12,894 nt of DNA from Hellea sp964576765 (GCA_964576765.1 CAZNWH010000069.1:1-12894), one strand, 5' to 3'. Positions 1 through 6,860 are shown, counted from the stretch's first letter. The notes: generated by a model not told the origin, from the letters alone. Numbers and translations: made by a program.

Positions 1-40
1 CCGTGATAGCCGTAGCTAAACTTCATCCTCTAAACACTCA

Positions 41-67
41 CTCTGCGCCTTATGAATGGGCGCGGAG
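41..67. terminator. GC-rich hairpin, possible terminator
   Basis: A 9-bp stem with one G-T pair (41-49 with 59-67) encloses a 9-base loop. On the plus strand it is followed by CTTTC, a weak T tract. On the minus strand the following sequence is TGAGTGTTTA. It lies about 80-100 bases beyond the stop of the minus-strand hydroxylase operon. It could end that operon, an upstream plus-strand gene, or both. Neither T tract is strong, so the call is tentative. Confidence 0.35.
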
Positions 68-81
68 CTTTCAGTGCTGAA

Positions 82-109
82 CATGATCATGACAATGGGT
101 CATGTCATG
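82..109. repeat. Imperfect inverted repeat (CATGA/TCATG hairpin)
   Basis: Arms 82-93 and 99-109 pair over 11 bp with a single bulged T at 87 and a 5-base loop. There is no T run on either side, so it is not a standard intrinsic terminator. It stands between the hydroxylase stop codon and the GC-rich hairpin at 41-67. Together they may protect or end the 3' end of the minus-strand transcript. Function is unknown. Confidence 0.4.
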
Positions 110-144
110 AGCTTGATGTAATCACCGGCGTCTAATCTTTAGCG

Positions 145-2391
145 CTAGACCCGTAAATCTGTATCCCTGATCGGGAATTTTCGCACGCGTTTTCCGGTTG
201 CGGCGAATATGGCATTAACGACAGAAGGCGCGGCGACAGCGATTGTGGGCTCGCCCACGCCGCCCCAAAATCCGCCGGATGGCATGATAATGGACTCGAC
301 TTTGGGCATATCCTTAATCCGCATGGAATTATAAGTGTCAAAATTACGCTGCTCGGGTTGACCATCCTTATAGGTAATCTCGCCAAATAACATGGCCGAT
401 AATCCATAGACGAATGAGCCTTCGATTTGCGCTTCGATCTGTTGGGGATTAACCGCATATCCGGGATCGGTCGCGGCGGTGATTTTTTCCATCTTGACCG
501 AGCCGTCCTCATGAATGCTAACCTCGGCGCAGGCGGCGACATAGCTGCCAAAGCCATAAATATTGGCCAGTCCGCGATGCTTGCCATCCTTAGCGCCCCA
601 GCCGCCCTTATCGGCGACGGCCTTAAGCACCGCTGCCATTTTAGGCTCGTCTTTAAGCAGGGCTAGGCGGAAGTCGAGCGCGTCCTTACCGGCGGCATGG
701 GCCATCTCATCTAGAAAGCACTCCAGATATAGTGTGTTCTGGTTAAGATTGACGCCACGCCAAAAGCCGGGCCGTATGGGCGGATTTCGCATAGCATGGT
801 GAATATGGAAATTGGGGAATATATATTTCAGGGTTTGATCTTCGAACCGCTCATTCACGCCAGAGGGCAACAAGCCTTGAAAGACGGCATAATCAACACC
901 GTCAATTAAGGCCGTAGGAGCAAGCGTCGCTAGAATAGACTGCCCCGATAATTTGATATCCAGCGCAGACAGATTCCCGTCTGCGTCCAGCCCGCCTTTT
1001 AAGGTACATTTTGTGATCGGGTGATAAAAGCCTTGTAACATGTCTTCTTCACGCGACCATTGCAGTTTGATATGGGTGCCGGGGATCTCCTTGGCAATCA
1101 TAACGGCTTGGCGGACATAATCCGATTTGCCCCGCCGGCCAAAGCCGCCGCCAAGTATGGTTTTATAAACATCACATTGCTCCGCTTTCAAGCCCGAGGC
1201 TTTGACCGCTTCGCGCAAGGCGGCTTCTCCGTTTTGGGTGGGGCACCATACCTCGCATTTATTTGCCGTCCACAAAGCCGTGGCGTTCATGGGCTCCATC
1301 GTTGCGTGATTTTGGGTTGGGAAATTATAGCTCGCTTCAACGGTTTGGGCCGCCGCTTTCATCGCAGAGAGCACATCACCACCGCGATTACCCGTAAAGG
1401 TCTCTTTTGAATCTAAGCCTTCATCGAGCAAGGCATTGATATCAGAGCTTGAATACGTCGCGAGCTCCCCGCCATCCCATTCTATTGGCATGGCTTCGAG
1501 AGCGGAATGGGCTTGCCACCACGTCTTGGCGATGACGACAACTGCATTGTTGTCAAGCTGAACCACTTTCTTGACGCCGGGCATTGCCGTGGCCGTGCTG
1601 GCGTCGAAACTCTTAATCGTACCGCCCAATATAGGACAGGCTTTCACGCTCGCGCAGAGCATACCCGGAAAGGACAAATCCGATCCGTATTTTAAACGGC
1701 CCGTCAATTTATCCGCCGTGTCTAATCTCTTTTTGGGCTGGCCGGTTATGGTCCAGTCTTGACTATCTTTTAAGGTGATCTCGGTCGGCGGAGTTAGATT
1801 TGATGCGGCCTCAACCAGTTCACCAAAGCGCGCGCTGCGCCCTGAACTTTTATGGCTGACCACGCCTTTATCTACGCTGCATTCGTTAAGGGGTACGTCC
1901 CATTGTTCGGCGGCGGCTTGTGTTAACATTATGCGCGCCGCAGCTCCGCCTTCACGCACATATTGGTGGGATTTTCTAATGCCGCTACTCCCGCCTGTGC
2001 CGAAGCTTCCCCAGACGCGATCCCGCCGCGCGTTTTCAGCGGGCGTCGGGAATTCAAAGGTGACCTTATCCCAATCACAGCCCAGCTCTTCGGCCACGAG
2101 TTGCGCCAGACCAGTTGCTGTCCCTTGCCCCATTTCAGAGCGCGCAATACGAACCGTCACAGTATCGTCATGATGAATGTGAACCCAGGCATTGACCTCC
2201 GGATGTGGCGGAAGATGACTATAATCCACGGCTTGAGTAGGTGTTTTAATCGCTGTTTCACTCGCAATTTCGCTAGCCGGGGCACACCCCCCCATGACGC
2301 CAAGCGAGAGCCCCGCCGCGCTGGTCGAGACAATGAAATTGCGTCTTGAAAGTTTCGGCGATAGCTTAGGCGCGTTAAATATTTTGGTCAT
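145..2391 (-). CDS. Molybdopterin-binding subunit of xanthine dehydrogenase-family hydroxylase (isoquinoline 1-oxidoreductase beta-like)
   Basis: This is the large catalytic subunit (748 aa, usual for IorB-type proteins) of a molybdenum hydroxylase, a family that inserts water-derived oxygen into N-heterocycles or aldehydes. An N-terminal Tat signal (SRRNF, residues 15-19, then a hydrophobic stretch) points to export of the folded, cofactor-loaded complex to the periplasm. Cys36 follows the stretch in the context MGGC, which is not a canonical lipobox. Molybdopterin contacts include GGGFGRR (414-420). Glu714 in GVGEPT is in the position of the family's catalytic glutamate. The gene starts 9 bases after the [2Fe-2S] subunit gene, and a GGAG motif overlaps that gene's stop codon, so the two are co-translated. 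No FAD-subunit or XdhC-type maturation gene is nearby. This matches IorAB-type enzymes, which lack a flavin subunit and pass electrons to other acceptors. The substrate cannot be told from sequence. Confidence 0.93.
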   Translation of the reverse strand: MTKIFNAPKLSPKLSRRNFIVSTSAAGLSLGVMGGCAPASEIASETAIKTPTQAVDYSHLPPHPEVNAWVHIHHDDTVTVRIARSEMGQGTATGLAQLVAEELGCDWDKVTFEFPTPAENARRDRVWGSFGTGGSSGIRKSHQYVREGGAAARIMLTQAAAEQWDVPLNECSVDKGVVSHKSSGRSARFGELVEAASNLTPPTEITLKDSQDWTITGQPKKRLDTADKLTGRLKYGSDLSFPGMLCASVKACPILGGTIKSFDASTATAMPGVKKVVQLDNNAVVVIAKTWWQAHSALEAMPIEWDGGELATYSSSDINALLDEGLDSKETFTGNRGGDVLSAMKAAAQTVEASYNFPTQNHATMEPMNATALWTANKCEVWCPTQNGEAALREAVKASGLKAEQCDVYKTILGGGFGRRGKSDYVRQAVMIAKEIPGTHIKLQWSREEDMLQGFYHPITKCTLKGGLDADGNLSALDIKLSGQSILATLAPTALIDGVDYAVFQGLLPSGVNERFEDQTLKYIFPNFHIHHAMRNPPIRPGFWRGVNLNQNTLYLECFLDEMAHAAGKDALDFRLALLKDEPKMAAVLKAVADKGGWGAKDGKHRGLANIYGFGSYVAACAEVSIHEDGSVKMEKITAATDPGYAVNPQQIEAQIEGSFVYGLSAMLFGEITYKDGQPEQRNFDTYNSMRIKDMPKVESIIMPSGGFWGGVGEPTIAVAAPSVVNAIFAATGKRVRKFPIRDTDLRV

Positions 2392-2400
2392 TATCAGCTC

Positions 2401-2853
2401 CTATATTTTCGTCTTGGCGAGGTGAATCCCCTTGCGCACACGGGCAAAGGTCCCGCAGCGGCATATATTCGTAATCGTTTCGTCTATATCTTCATCCGTT
2501 GCTTTGGGATTATCCTTGAGCAGAGCTGAGACCGCCATAATCATACCGGCCTGACAATATCCGCATTGGGGAATATCTAGCTCGGCCCAAGCTTGCTGAA
2601 CGGGGTGAGAACCATCTTTGGACAAGCCTTCAATGGTGGTTATTTGCTCGGTGCCTTCCAGCGCCGCCACCGGATAAACACAGGACCTGACCGCTTCGCC
2701 GTCAATATGTACGGTGCACGCCCCACATTCGGCGATGCCACAGCCATATTTCGTTCCCGTCAATCCCAACTGTTCGCGTAGCGCCCATAAAAGCGGCGTC
2801 TCTTCATCACCATCAAATTCAAGCGCTTCGCCATTAACATTCAATTTTATCAT
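2401..2853 (-). CDS. [2Fe-2S]-binding subunit of molybdenum hydroxylase (isoquinoline 1-oxidoreductase alpha-like)
   Basis: This small electron-transfer subunit (150 aa) partners the downstream molybdopterin subunit. The N-terminal plant-type ferredoxin domain has cluster ligands Cys38, Cys43, Cys46 and Cys58. The C-terminal helical domain has the second cluster's ligands Cys97, Cys100, Cys131 and Cys133 (motifs CGYC and CRC). All eight expected cysteines are present. I chose the ATG at 2853 because AAAGGAGG stands 5 bases upstream and MIKLNVNG is the usual family beginning. The frame stays open ten codons further upstream without a comparable ribosome binding site. There is no signal peptide of its own. 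In this family the small subunit is exported with the Tat-tagged large subunit. It is the first gene of the two-gene operon. Confidence 0.93.
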   Translation of the reverse strand: MIKLNVNGEALEFDGDEETPLLWALREQLGLTGTKYGCGIAECGACTVHIDGEAVRSCVYPVAALEGTEQITTIEGLSKDGSHPVQQAWAELDIPQCGYCQAGMIMAVSALLKDNPKATDEDIDETITNICRCGTFARVRKGIHLAKTKI

Positions 2854-2900
2854 GCGATCCTCCTTTAGGCGAAGCTGTAGCACAGATTTTTAATGGAGGA

Positions 2901-2934
2901 AATATTTGCTATAGTTTAAGTAAAGGCAACCTTT
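2901..2934 (-). promoter_or_regulatory. Candidate promoter and operator of the hydroxylase operon
   Basis: In the 114-base gap between the GNAT stop and the hydroxylase operon, the minus strand shows TTGCCT (2929-2924), a 17-base spacer and AATATT (2906-2901). Each hexamer matches the sigma-70 consensus at four of six positions. A short inverted repeat, AAAGG-CAA-CCTTT (2922-2934), covers the putative -35 element and could be an operator. All this is inferred from pattern alone, and read-through from the GNAT gene is equally possible. Confidence 0.25.
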
Positions 2935-2967
2935 CGAGTTAAAGACTTAGACCTCACCTAAACTGAC

Positions 2968-3498
2968 TTAGAGCGTTTTGCGCATTAATATGATGGGGAC
3001 GGTAATGCCGTCTTCATCTGGCTTGGCCAAATCGTGAAGTGTGTCATAGCCGCATTTTTCATAGAGCAAAATACCGGAGGCTGTCGCGCCAAGCTCCATG
3101 GTTTTAAAGCCCTCCATCCGAGCAGCGTTCTCACCCAGCTCGATTAAGAAGCGCCCGACACCTCGTCTGACGTGATCGGGGTGTGTATACATGGCGCGTA
3201 TCTTTGCAGGTTCGGTCATTGGATCAGCTAGAGCATCATCACGCCCCTGAGTGTGGTTGCCGCCAAAAAGTGTTCTCCGTCGTGACCAGCCTCCGCAGCC
3301 AACAATCGTGGGCCCGTCCAAGATTAAAAAATAGGTGCCGTCTGTCAGAAGCTGCGTATCCAGCCCCATCGAAGCATGGGATTTGGTGACTTGAGCGGGG
3401 GATAAAACATCAGGCAGTAGTGTTTCCATCGAGGCTTTCATCAGTGCCGTAATGATGTCAACATCATCAAGGGTGGCTATGCGGTGTGTGAAGCACAT
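2968..3498 (-). CDS. GNAT-family N-acetyltransferase
   Basis: A 176-residue single-domain acetyltransferase that would use acetyl-CoA to acylate an unknown amine. The acetyl-CoA pyrophosphate loop is visible as RRGVGR (residues 111-116), after the strand IRAMYTHP (100-107). LYEKCGY (145-151) is the typical C-terminal GNAT motif, and GCGGW (67-71) falls in the central strand. I chose the ATG at 3498. The frame extends two codons to a TTG at 3504, but no clear ribosome binding site precedes either start. It is transcribed divergently from metY and lies 114 bases upstream of the hydroxylase operon on the same strand. The acceptor substrate cannot be predicted. Confidence 0.85.
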   Translation of the reverse strand: MCFTHRIATLDDVDIITALMKASMETLLPDVLSPAQVTKSHASMGLDTQLLTDGTYFLILDGPTIVGCGGWSRRRTLFGGNHTQGRDDALADPMTEPAKIRAMYTHPDHVRRGVGRFLIELGENAARMEGFKTMELGATASGILLYEKCGYDTLHDLAKPDEDGITVPIILMRKTL

Positions 3499-3524
3499 AA
3501 ACAAAACTAAGCTAAGAGCTTTAT

Positions 3525-3557
3525 ACAGGCAATATAAAAATGTTTATGCTTGCCTGT
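3525..3557. promoter_or_regulatory. Inverted repeat between divergent GNAT and metY genes
   Basis: ACAGGCAA (3525-3532) is exactly complementary to TTGCCTGT (3550-3557). Inside these arms ATAAA (3534-3538) pairs with TTTAT (3543-3547), leaving small internal mismatches and a 4-base loop. The 33-base dyad lies in the 128-base divergent intergenic region, 27 bases from the GNAT ATG and 69 bases from the metY ATG. It could be an operator for a dimeric regulator serving one or both genes, or an RNA hairpin in a metY leader. No regulator gene is adjacent. Confidence 0.4.
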
Positions 3558-3580
3558 GCTCATATGATCTACTCGACATG

Positions 3581-3614
3581 AAAGGAGCGAGCCTTTATGC
3601 GTTTGGGTAATTAG
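3581..3614 (+). other. Strong ribosome binding site with five-codon minimal frame in the metY leader
   Basis: AAAGGAG (3581-3587) is the best ribosome binding site in the region. The ATG correctly spaced after it (3597) opens a frame of only five codons (MRLGN) ending in TAG at 3612-3614, 12 bases before the metY ATG. The AAAGG also pairs with CCTTT at 3592-3596, which could hide the site in a small hairpin. It may be a regulatory leader peptide or a re-initiation device. It may also be chance, since the peptide has no methionine or cysteine codons beyond the start. Confidence 0.25.
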
Positions 3615-3626
3615 CATAGGGATCAC

Positions 3627-4925
3627 ATGAGTAACGCATCTTTTTATAAAGCAGCCACCATAGCCTTGCATACGGGCTATTCGCCGGAATCCGATTATGG
3701 CTCGCGTGCTGTGCCGATTTATCAAACAACTTCATTTGCCTTTGAAGATGTCTCGGACGCGCAGTCGCTTTTTAATGTCGAACGGGGCGGGCATATTTAC
3801 TCGCGCATTTCCAATCCAACTGTGGCGGTTTTGGAACAAAGACTTGCCGCGTTGGAAGGCGGCAGCGGCGCGATTTGTACGGCCTCCGGCATGTCGGCGC
3901 TTTATTCGACTTTTACAACGCTGTGTTCGGCCGGCGATCATATTGTGTCATCGGCGCAAATTTATGGTTCAACCGCAACATTACTGCGTCATACTTTGCC
4001 GCGTTTTAATATCACTACGGATTTTGTACCGATCAATGATGAAGCGGCCCTGCGCGCGGCGATTACGCCGAAAACGAAACTGGTTTTTTGTGAGAGCATT
4101 TCCAATCCGGGAATGGAAGTGTCTGATCTACCGCAAATCGCGAAAATCGCTAATGAGATGGGCGTACCGGTGGTGGTCGATGCTACGTTTTCAACGCCCG
4201 CGCTTTGCCGCCCGATTGAACATGGGGCGAATATTGTTGTCCACTCGGCCACAAAATGGATTGGCGGTCACGGCGCCGCGATAGGCGGAGCCATTATTGA
4301 TGGTGGGAATTTTGATTGGGGCAATGGCCGCTTTCCCGAAATGACAGAGCCTTTTGCACCTTATCATGGGATGCGCTTTTGGGAGGAATTTGGCCCAAAT
4401 TGTTTTGCGATGAAAGTGCGTTCCGAAGCGATGCGTGATCTTGGTCCGGCCCTGGCGCCGCAAAATGCTTTTTTGATTTTACAGGGCGTGGAGACGTTGT
4501 CCTTGCGGATGGCAAAGCATGTTGAAAATACGAAAGCTTTGCGTGATTGGCTGTTGACACAAGAAGCGGTGAGCTGGGTTAATCATCCTGAACTGGAGAG
4601 TAATGCAAGTCATAAAGTAGCCCAAAGACTTTTCCCGAACGGGGCGGGATCTATGCTGTGTTTCGGGGTAAGCGGCGGACGGGCTGGCGGGGCGGCCTTT
4701 ATCAATTCGGTACAGCTCTCCAGCCATTTAGCCAATGTGGGTGATAGCCGTACATTAGTCCTTCATCCCGGATCGACCACCCATTCACGTCTGGATAAAG
4801 CTGCGCTGGAAGCTTCTGGTATTAGTGAAGATTTGATCCGCGTCTCGGTCGGTCTTGAAGATATCAAAGATATTACCGCTGATTTTTCCAAGGGACTTAA
4901 AGCTGCCAAGCGGGCTGCGTCATGA
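3627..4925 (+). CDS. metY: O-acetylhomoserine aminocarboxypropyltransferase (O-acetylhomoserine sulfhydrylase)
   Basis: A cytosolic PLP-dependent enzyme of the Cys/Met metabolism family. It condenses O-acetylhomoserine with sulfide (or methanethiol) to give homocysteine (or methionine). The PLP lysine is Lys210 in HSATKWIGGHG. Asp185 in VVVDATFS should contact the pyridine nitrogen, and YSRISNPT (58-65) is the family's phosphate-binding/dimer motif. DSRTLVLHPGSTTH near the C terminus is the substrate-carboxylate region. Its 432 residues and the insert around NFDWGNGRFPE fit MetY better than the shorter MetZ/MetB/MetC enzymes; acyl-donor preference (acetyl or succinyl) is inferred. Only a weak ribosome binding site (ATAGGGA) precedes the ATG. 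The stop overlaps the start of the next gene as ATGA, so the two are translationally coupled. I recognise no SAM riboswitch in the leader. Confidence 0.93.
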   Translation: MSNASFYKAATIALHTGYSPESDYGSRAVPIYQTTSFAFEDVSDAQSLFNVERGGHIYSRISNPTVAVLEQRLAALEGGSGAICTASGMSALYSTFTTLCSAGDHIVSSAQIYGSTATLLRHTLPRFNITTDFVPINDEAALRAAITPKTKLVFCESISNPGMEVSDLPQIAKIANEMGVPVVVDATFSTPALCRPIEHGANIVVHSATKWIGGHGAAIGGAIIDGGNFDWGNGRFPEMTEPFAPYHGMRFWEEFGPNCFAMKVRSEAMRDLGPALAPQNAFLILQGVETLSLRMAKHVENTKALRDWLLTQEAVSWVNHPELESNASHKVAQRLFPNGAGSMLCFGVSGGRAGGAAFINSVQLSSHLANVGDSRTLVLHPGSTTHSRLDKAALEASGISEDLIRVSVGLEDIKDITADFSKGLKAAKRAAS

Positions 4926-5725
4926 GACTAAGTGTTAATCAAACCGAGATATTTACGGCCACGGGCGGTAAGCCTTTTGATGCAAGCTTGCCCACTGTTG
5001 TGTTCCTTCACGGGAGCGGGTTGGATCACCGTAGCTTTGCGCTTCAGGCGCGCTGGTTTGCCTATCATGGCTATTCTGTTCTTGCGCCAGATTTCCCCGG
5101 TCATAGCCTGTCTAAAGGCGAGCCGTGTTCCTCCATAGAAGAAAGCGCAGTTTGGCTCGCAGATTTTCTCGACAAAGCAGGTGTTACTGCCGCTCATATT
5201 GTGGGACATTCGCAAGGATTTCTGACCGCGCTTGAATTTGCCAAGACCCATCCTGACCGTATCTTATCGCTTTGCGCTATTGGGACGGCCGCAGGGATTC
5301 CGGTCAATCAGGCCTTGATTGATACGGCCAAAGATAGCGCGGCTAAGGCTGCGTATATGATGGTCAATTGGGGCTTTGGGCCGGGCGCTCATAACGGCAT
5401 TAGCGCGGTTCCGGGTATGCAGCCTCTTGCTATTGGCCGAGCGATAATGAGCGCTAACCCGCTGGCGGTGGACCTACAAGCCTGCGCTGATTATAGCGGC
5501 GGAGCCAAAGCGGCACAGACACTTGGTAATATTCCAGGTTGTTGTATTTTGGCCGATAAAGACAAGATGACCCCTCTTAAGGCGGGAGTGAAACTTGCAG
5601 AGTCGATGGGCGTTATTCCCACGATAATAAAAGGTTATGGCCATATGCTCCCCATAGAAGCGCCGCGAAAAACACTTGAAGCACTTCGTCAGTTCATTTC
5701 ATCAGTGCAAGGCCGCGCGGTATAA
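4922..5725 (+). CDS. Alpha/beta hydrolase of unknown substrate
   Basis: A 267-residue soluble alpha/beta-hydrolase-fold protein with a full catalytic set: oxyanion motif HGSG (30-33), nucleophile Ser97 in GHSQG (95-99), acid Asp214 in ADKDKMTP, and His241 in GYGHMLP. There is no signal peptide. It is too short and lacks the motifs to be MetX homoserine O-acetyltransferase, although that enzyme shares the fold. The start overlaps the metY stop by 4 bases, suggesting stoichiometric production and a linked role in sulfur amino acid metabolism. Examples would be hydrolysis of an acyl- or thioester by-product, but this is inference. phoR begins 16 bases after its stop. The substrate is unknown. 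Confidence 0.88.
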   Translation: MRLSVNQTEIFTATGGKPFDASLPTVVFLHGSGLDHRSFALQARWFAYHGYSVLAPDFPGHSLSKGEPCSSIEESAVWLADFLDKAGVTAAHIVGHSQGFLTALEFAKTHPDRILSLCAIGTAAGIPVNQALIDTAKDSAAKAAYMMVNWGFGPGAHNGISAVPGMQPLAIGRAIMSANPLAVDLQACADYSGGAKAAQTLGNIPGCCILADKDKMTPLKAGVKLAESMGVIPTIIKGYGHMLPIEAPRKTLEALRQFISSVQGRAV

Positions 5726-5741
5726 GGTGAGTTGTTGAATA

Positions 5742-6770
5742 ATGCTAGATGCTGAAACGGATATTGGTATTTTGCAGAGCATCGTCAATGCTTTGCCCGA
5801 TCCGGCCTTTTTTGTTCGGCAGGATTTTATCATCGCTTGCGCAAACCCCCCTGCGGAAAAGTTATTTGACACCCAGCTTAAAGGTGAGCTTTTCGCGCGA
5901 ATTTTGCGCCAGCCAGAAGCCAAGGGCTGTTTGGTTGCTGCCTATGACTCTGGGGAATTAGAGACCTGTGAATTAACGCTCAGGGTTCCCAGTAATAGGG
6001 TCTATAAAGGCAGCGCAGCGATTGTTGAGGATAATATACTCTTTTCCCTGCAAGATATTTCGGCAAAGCTCAATGCTGAAAAATCGCGTAGTACATTTGT
6101 AGCCAATGTCAGTCACGAATTACGTTCACCTCTGACGGCTCTCGCTGGTGTTGTCGAAACTTTGCAAGGACCCGCCCGCAATGATGAAAAGGCGCGTGAT
6201 AGATTTTTGAAACTCATGCAGGGCGAAACTGAACGTATGACAAGATTGGTCGGCGATTTATTGTCTTTGTCAAAACTGGAATCCAAAGAACATCTTCTCC
6301 CTGTTGACAAGGTCGATCTGCAGCGCACCATCAGGCGGGTCATTGCGGTGCTTTCCGAAAGCGCGCCGGGTCATAAGGGCCGCGTTAAATTCGAGTCCTC
6401 TGAGACCGATATCTTTATCGCCGGTGACCGTGATGAGCTGACCGAAGTGTTTCAAAACCTGATTGAAAATGCTTTGAAATATAGCCCGCCCGATTCTCCG
6501 GTTGATATTGAGATGATCATTGACGCGGTTGACTCTAAAGTGTCCGTCAAGATTAAAGATCAGGGTGATGGTATTGCCAAGGAACATTTACCAAGATTGA
6601 CAGAACGGTTTTACCGGGTTGATAAGGGGCGTTCGAGAAAAATGGGCGGAACAGGTTTAGGGTTGGCAATTACAAAACATATTTTGAGTCGTCACCGGGC
6701 GCGGCTAACATTTGATAGTGAATTAGGCCAAGGAACAGAGGTCAGCGTGACTTTTAACTTGATATCATAA
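5742..6770 (+). CDS. phoR: PhoR-type phosphate regulon sensor histidine kinase, without membrane segments
   Basis: The histidine kinase half of the PhoR-PhoB pair. It autophosphorylates and passes phosphate to PhoB when PstSCAB-PhoU reports phosphate shortage. A PAS-like domain (about 7-110) is followed by the dimerisation/phosphoacceptor domain with His125 in FVANVSHELRSPLTAL. The HATPase domain shows the N box (NLIENALKYSP, 229-239), G1 box DQGDGI (263-268), F box RFYRVD and G2 box GGTGLGLAI (292-300). No hydrophobic segment long enough to span a membrane is present. An in-frame TGA at 5736-5738 excludes an N-terminal extension, so the protein should be cytosolic, perhaps held at the membrane by PhoU/PstB. 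AAGGTGAG overlapping the hydrolase stop is the likely ribosome binding site. It sits outside the Pho box-controlled operon and is probably read with metY and the hydrolase. Confidence 0.9.
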   Translation: MLDAETDIGILQSIVNALPDPAFFVRQDFIIACANPPAEKLFDTQLKGELFARILRQPEAKGCLVAAYDSGELETCELTLRVPSNRVYKGSAAIVEDNILFSLQDISAKLNAEKSRSTFVANVSHELRSPLTALAGVVETLQGPARNDEKARDRFLKLMQGETERMTRLVGDLLSLSKLESKEHLLPVDKVDLQRTIRRVIAVLSESAPGHKGRVKFESSETDIFIAGDRDELTEVFQNLIENALKYSPPDSPVDIEMIIDAVDSKVSVKIKDQGDGIAKEHLPRLTERFYRVDKGRSRKMGGTGLGLAITKHILSRHRARLTFDSELGQGTEVSVTFNLIS

Positions 6771-6807
6771 CTCGGCTTATTTTGTATGATTTTCACAAAA
6801 GTGTGGA

Positions 6808-6860
6808 TTGTCATAAATCCTTTATAGAAATGTCATATACTTTTAGTTAATGTTTATAAA
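6808..6860 (+). promoter_or_regulatory. Pho box array and promoter of the pst operon
   Basis: Seven-base units spaced by four bases start at 6808 (TTGTCAT), 6819 (CCTTTAT), 6830 (ATGTCAT) and 6841 (TTTTAGT). This gives the exact 11-base periodicity of PhoB sites (consensus CTGTCAT). Units one and three are good matches, and units two and four are weak, as is common. A TATAAA at 6855-6860, eight bases after the array, is a suitable -10 element for a PhoB-activated promoter, in which the Pho box replaces the -35. PhoB encoded in the same operon would make this autoregulatory. The phoR stop lies 37 bases upstream. Confidence 0.72.

Larger units (their letters stand above)
1..144. other. Left-edge noncoding region or tail of an off-window gene
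   Basis: No complete gene is visible here. One plus-strand frame is open from the edge (position 3) to a TGA at 78-80 and could be the last 25 codons of an upstream gene. The other two plus frames stop at 4-6 and 17-19. Short minus frames, including a histidine-rich ten-residue one at about 77-109, lack a ribosome binding site and are probably chance. The region holds two hairpins, listed separately, and lies just past the stop of the minus-strand molybdenum hydroxylase gene. Positions 3-28 share a 12-base and an 8-base block with metY (see findings). Confidence 0.4.

Noticed and set aside
77..109. Ten-residue histidine-rich minus-strand frame (MTHCHDHVQH)
   Set aside because: It is too short, has no ribosome binding site, and comes from the CATGA/TCATG hairpin sequence.
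1775..2349. Plus-strand open frames opposite the hydroxylase large subunit
   Set aside because: They are antisense to conserved coding sequence and look like by-products of its codon bias.
3499..3626. SAM-type riboswitch upstream of metY
   Set aside because: I looked for the SAM-II core (GATTTG and GCTAAA elements) expected before alphaproteobacterial methionine genes and did not find it. Only simple dyads are present.
3697..4284. 195-codon plus-strand open frame inside metY
   Set aside because: It is out of frame within a clear MetY reading frame; the Arg/Phe/Leu-rich translation has no family features.
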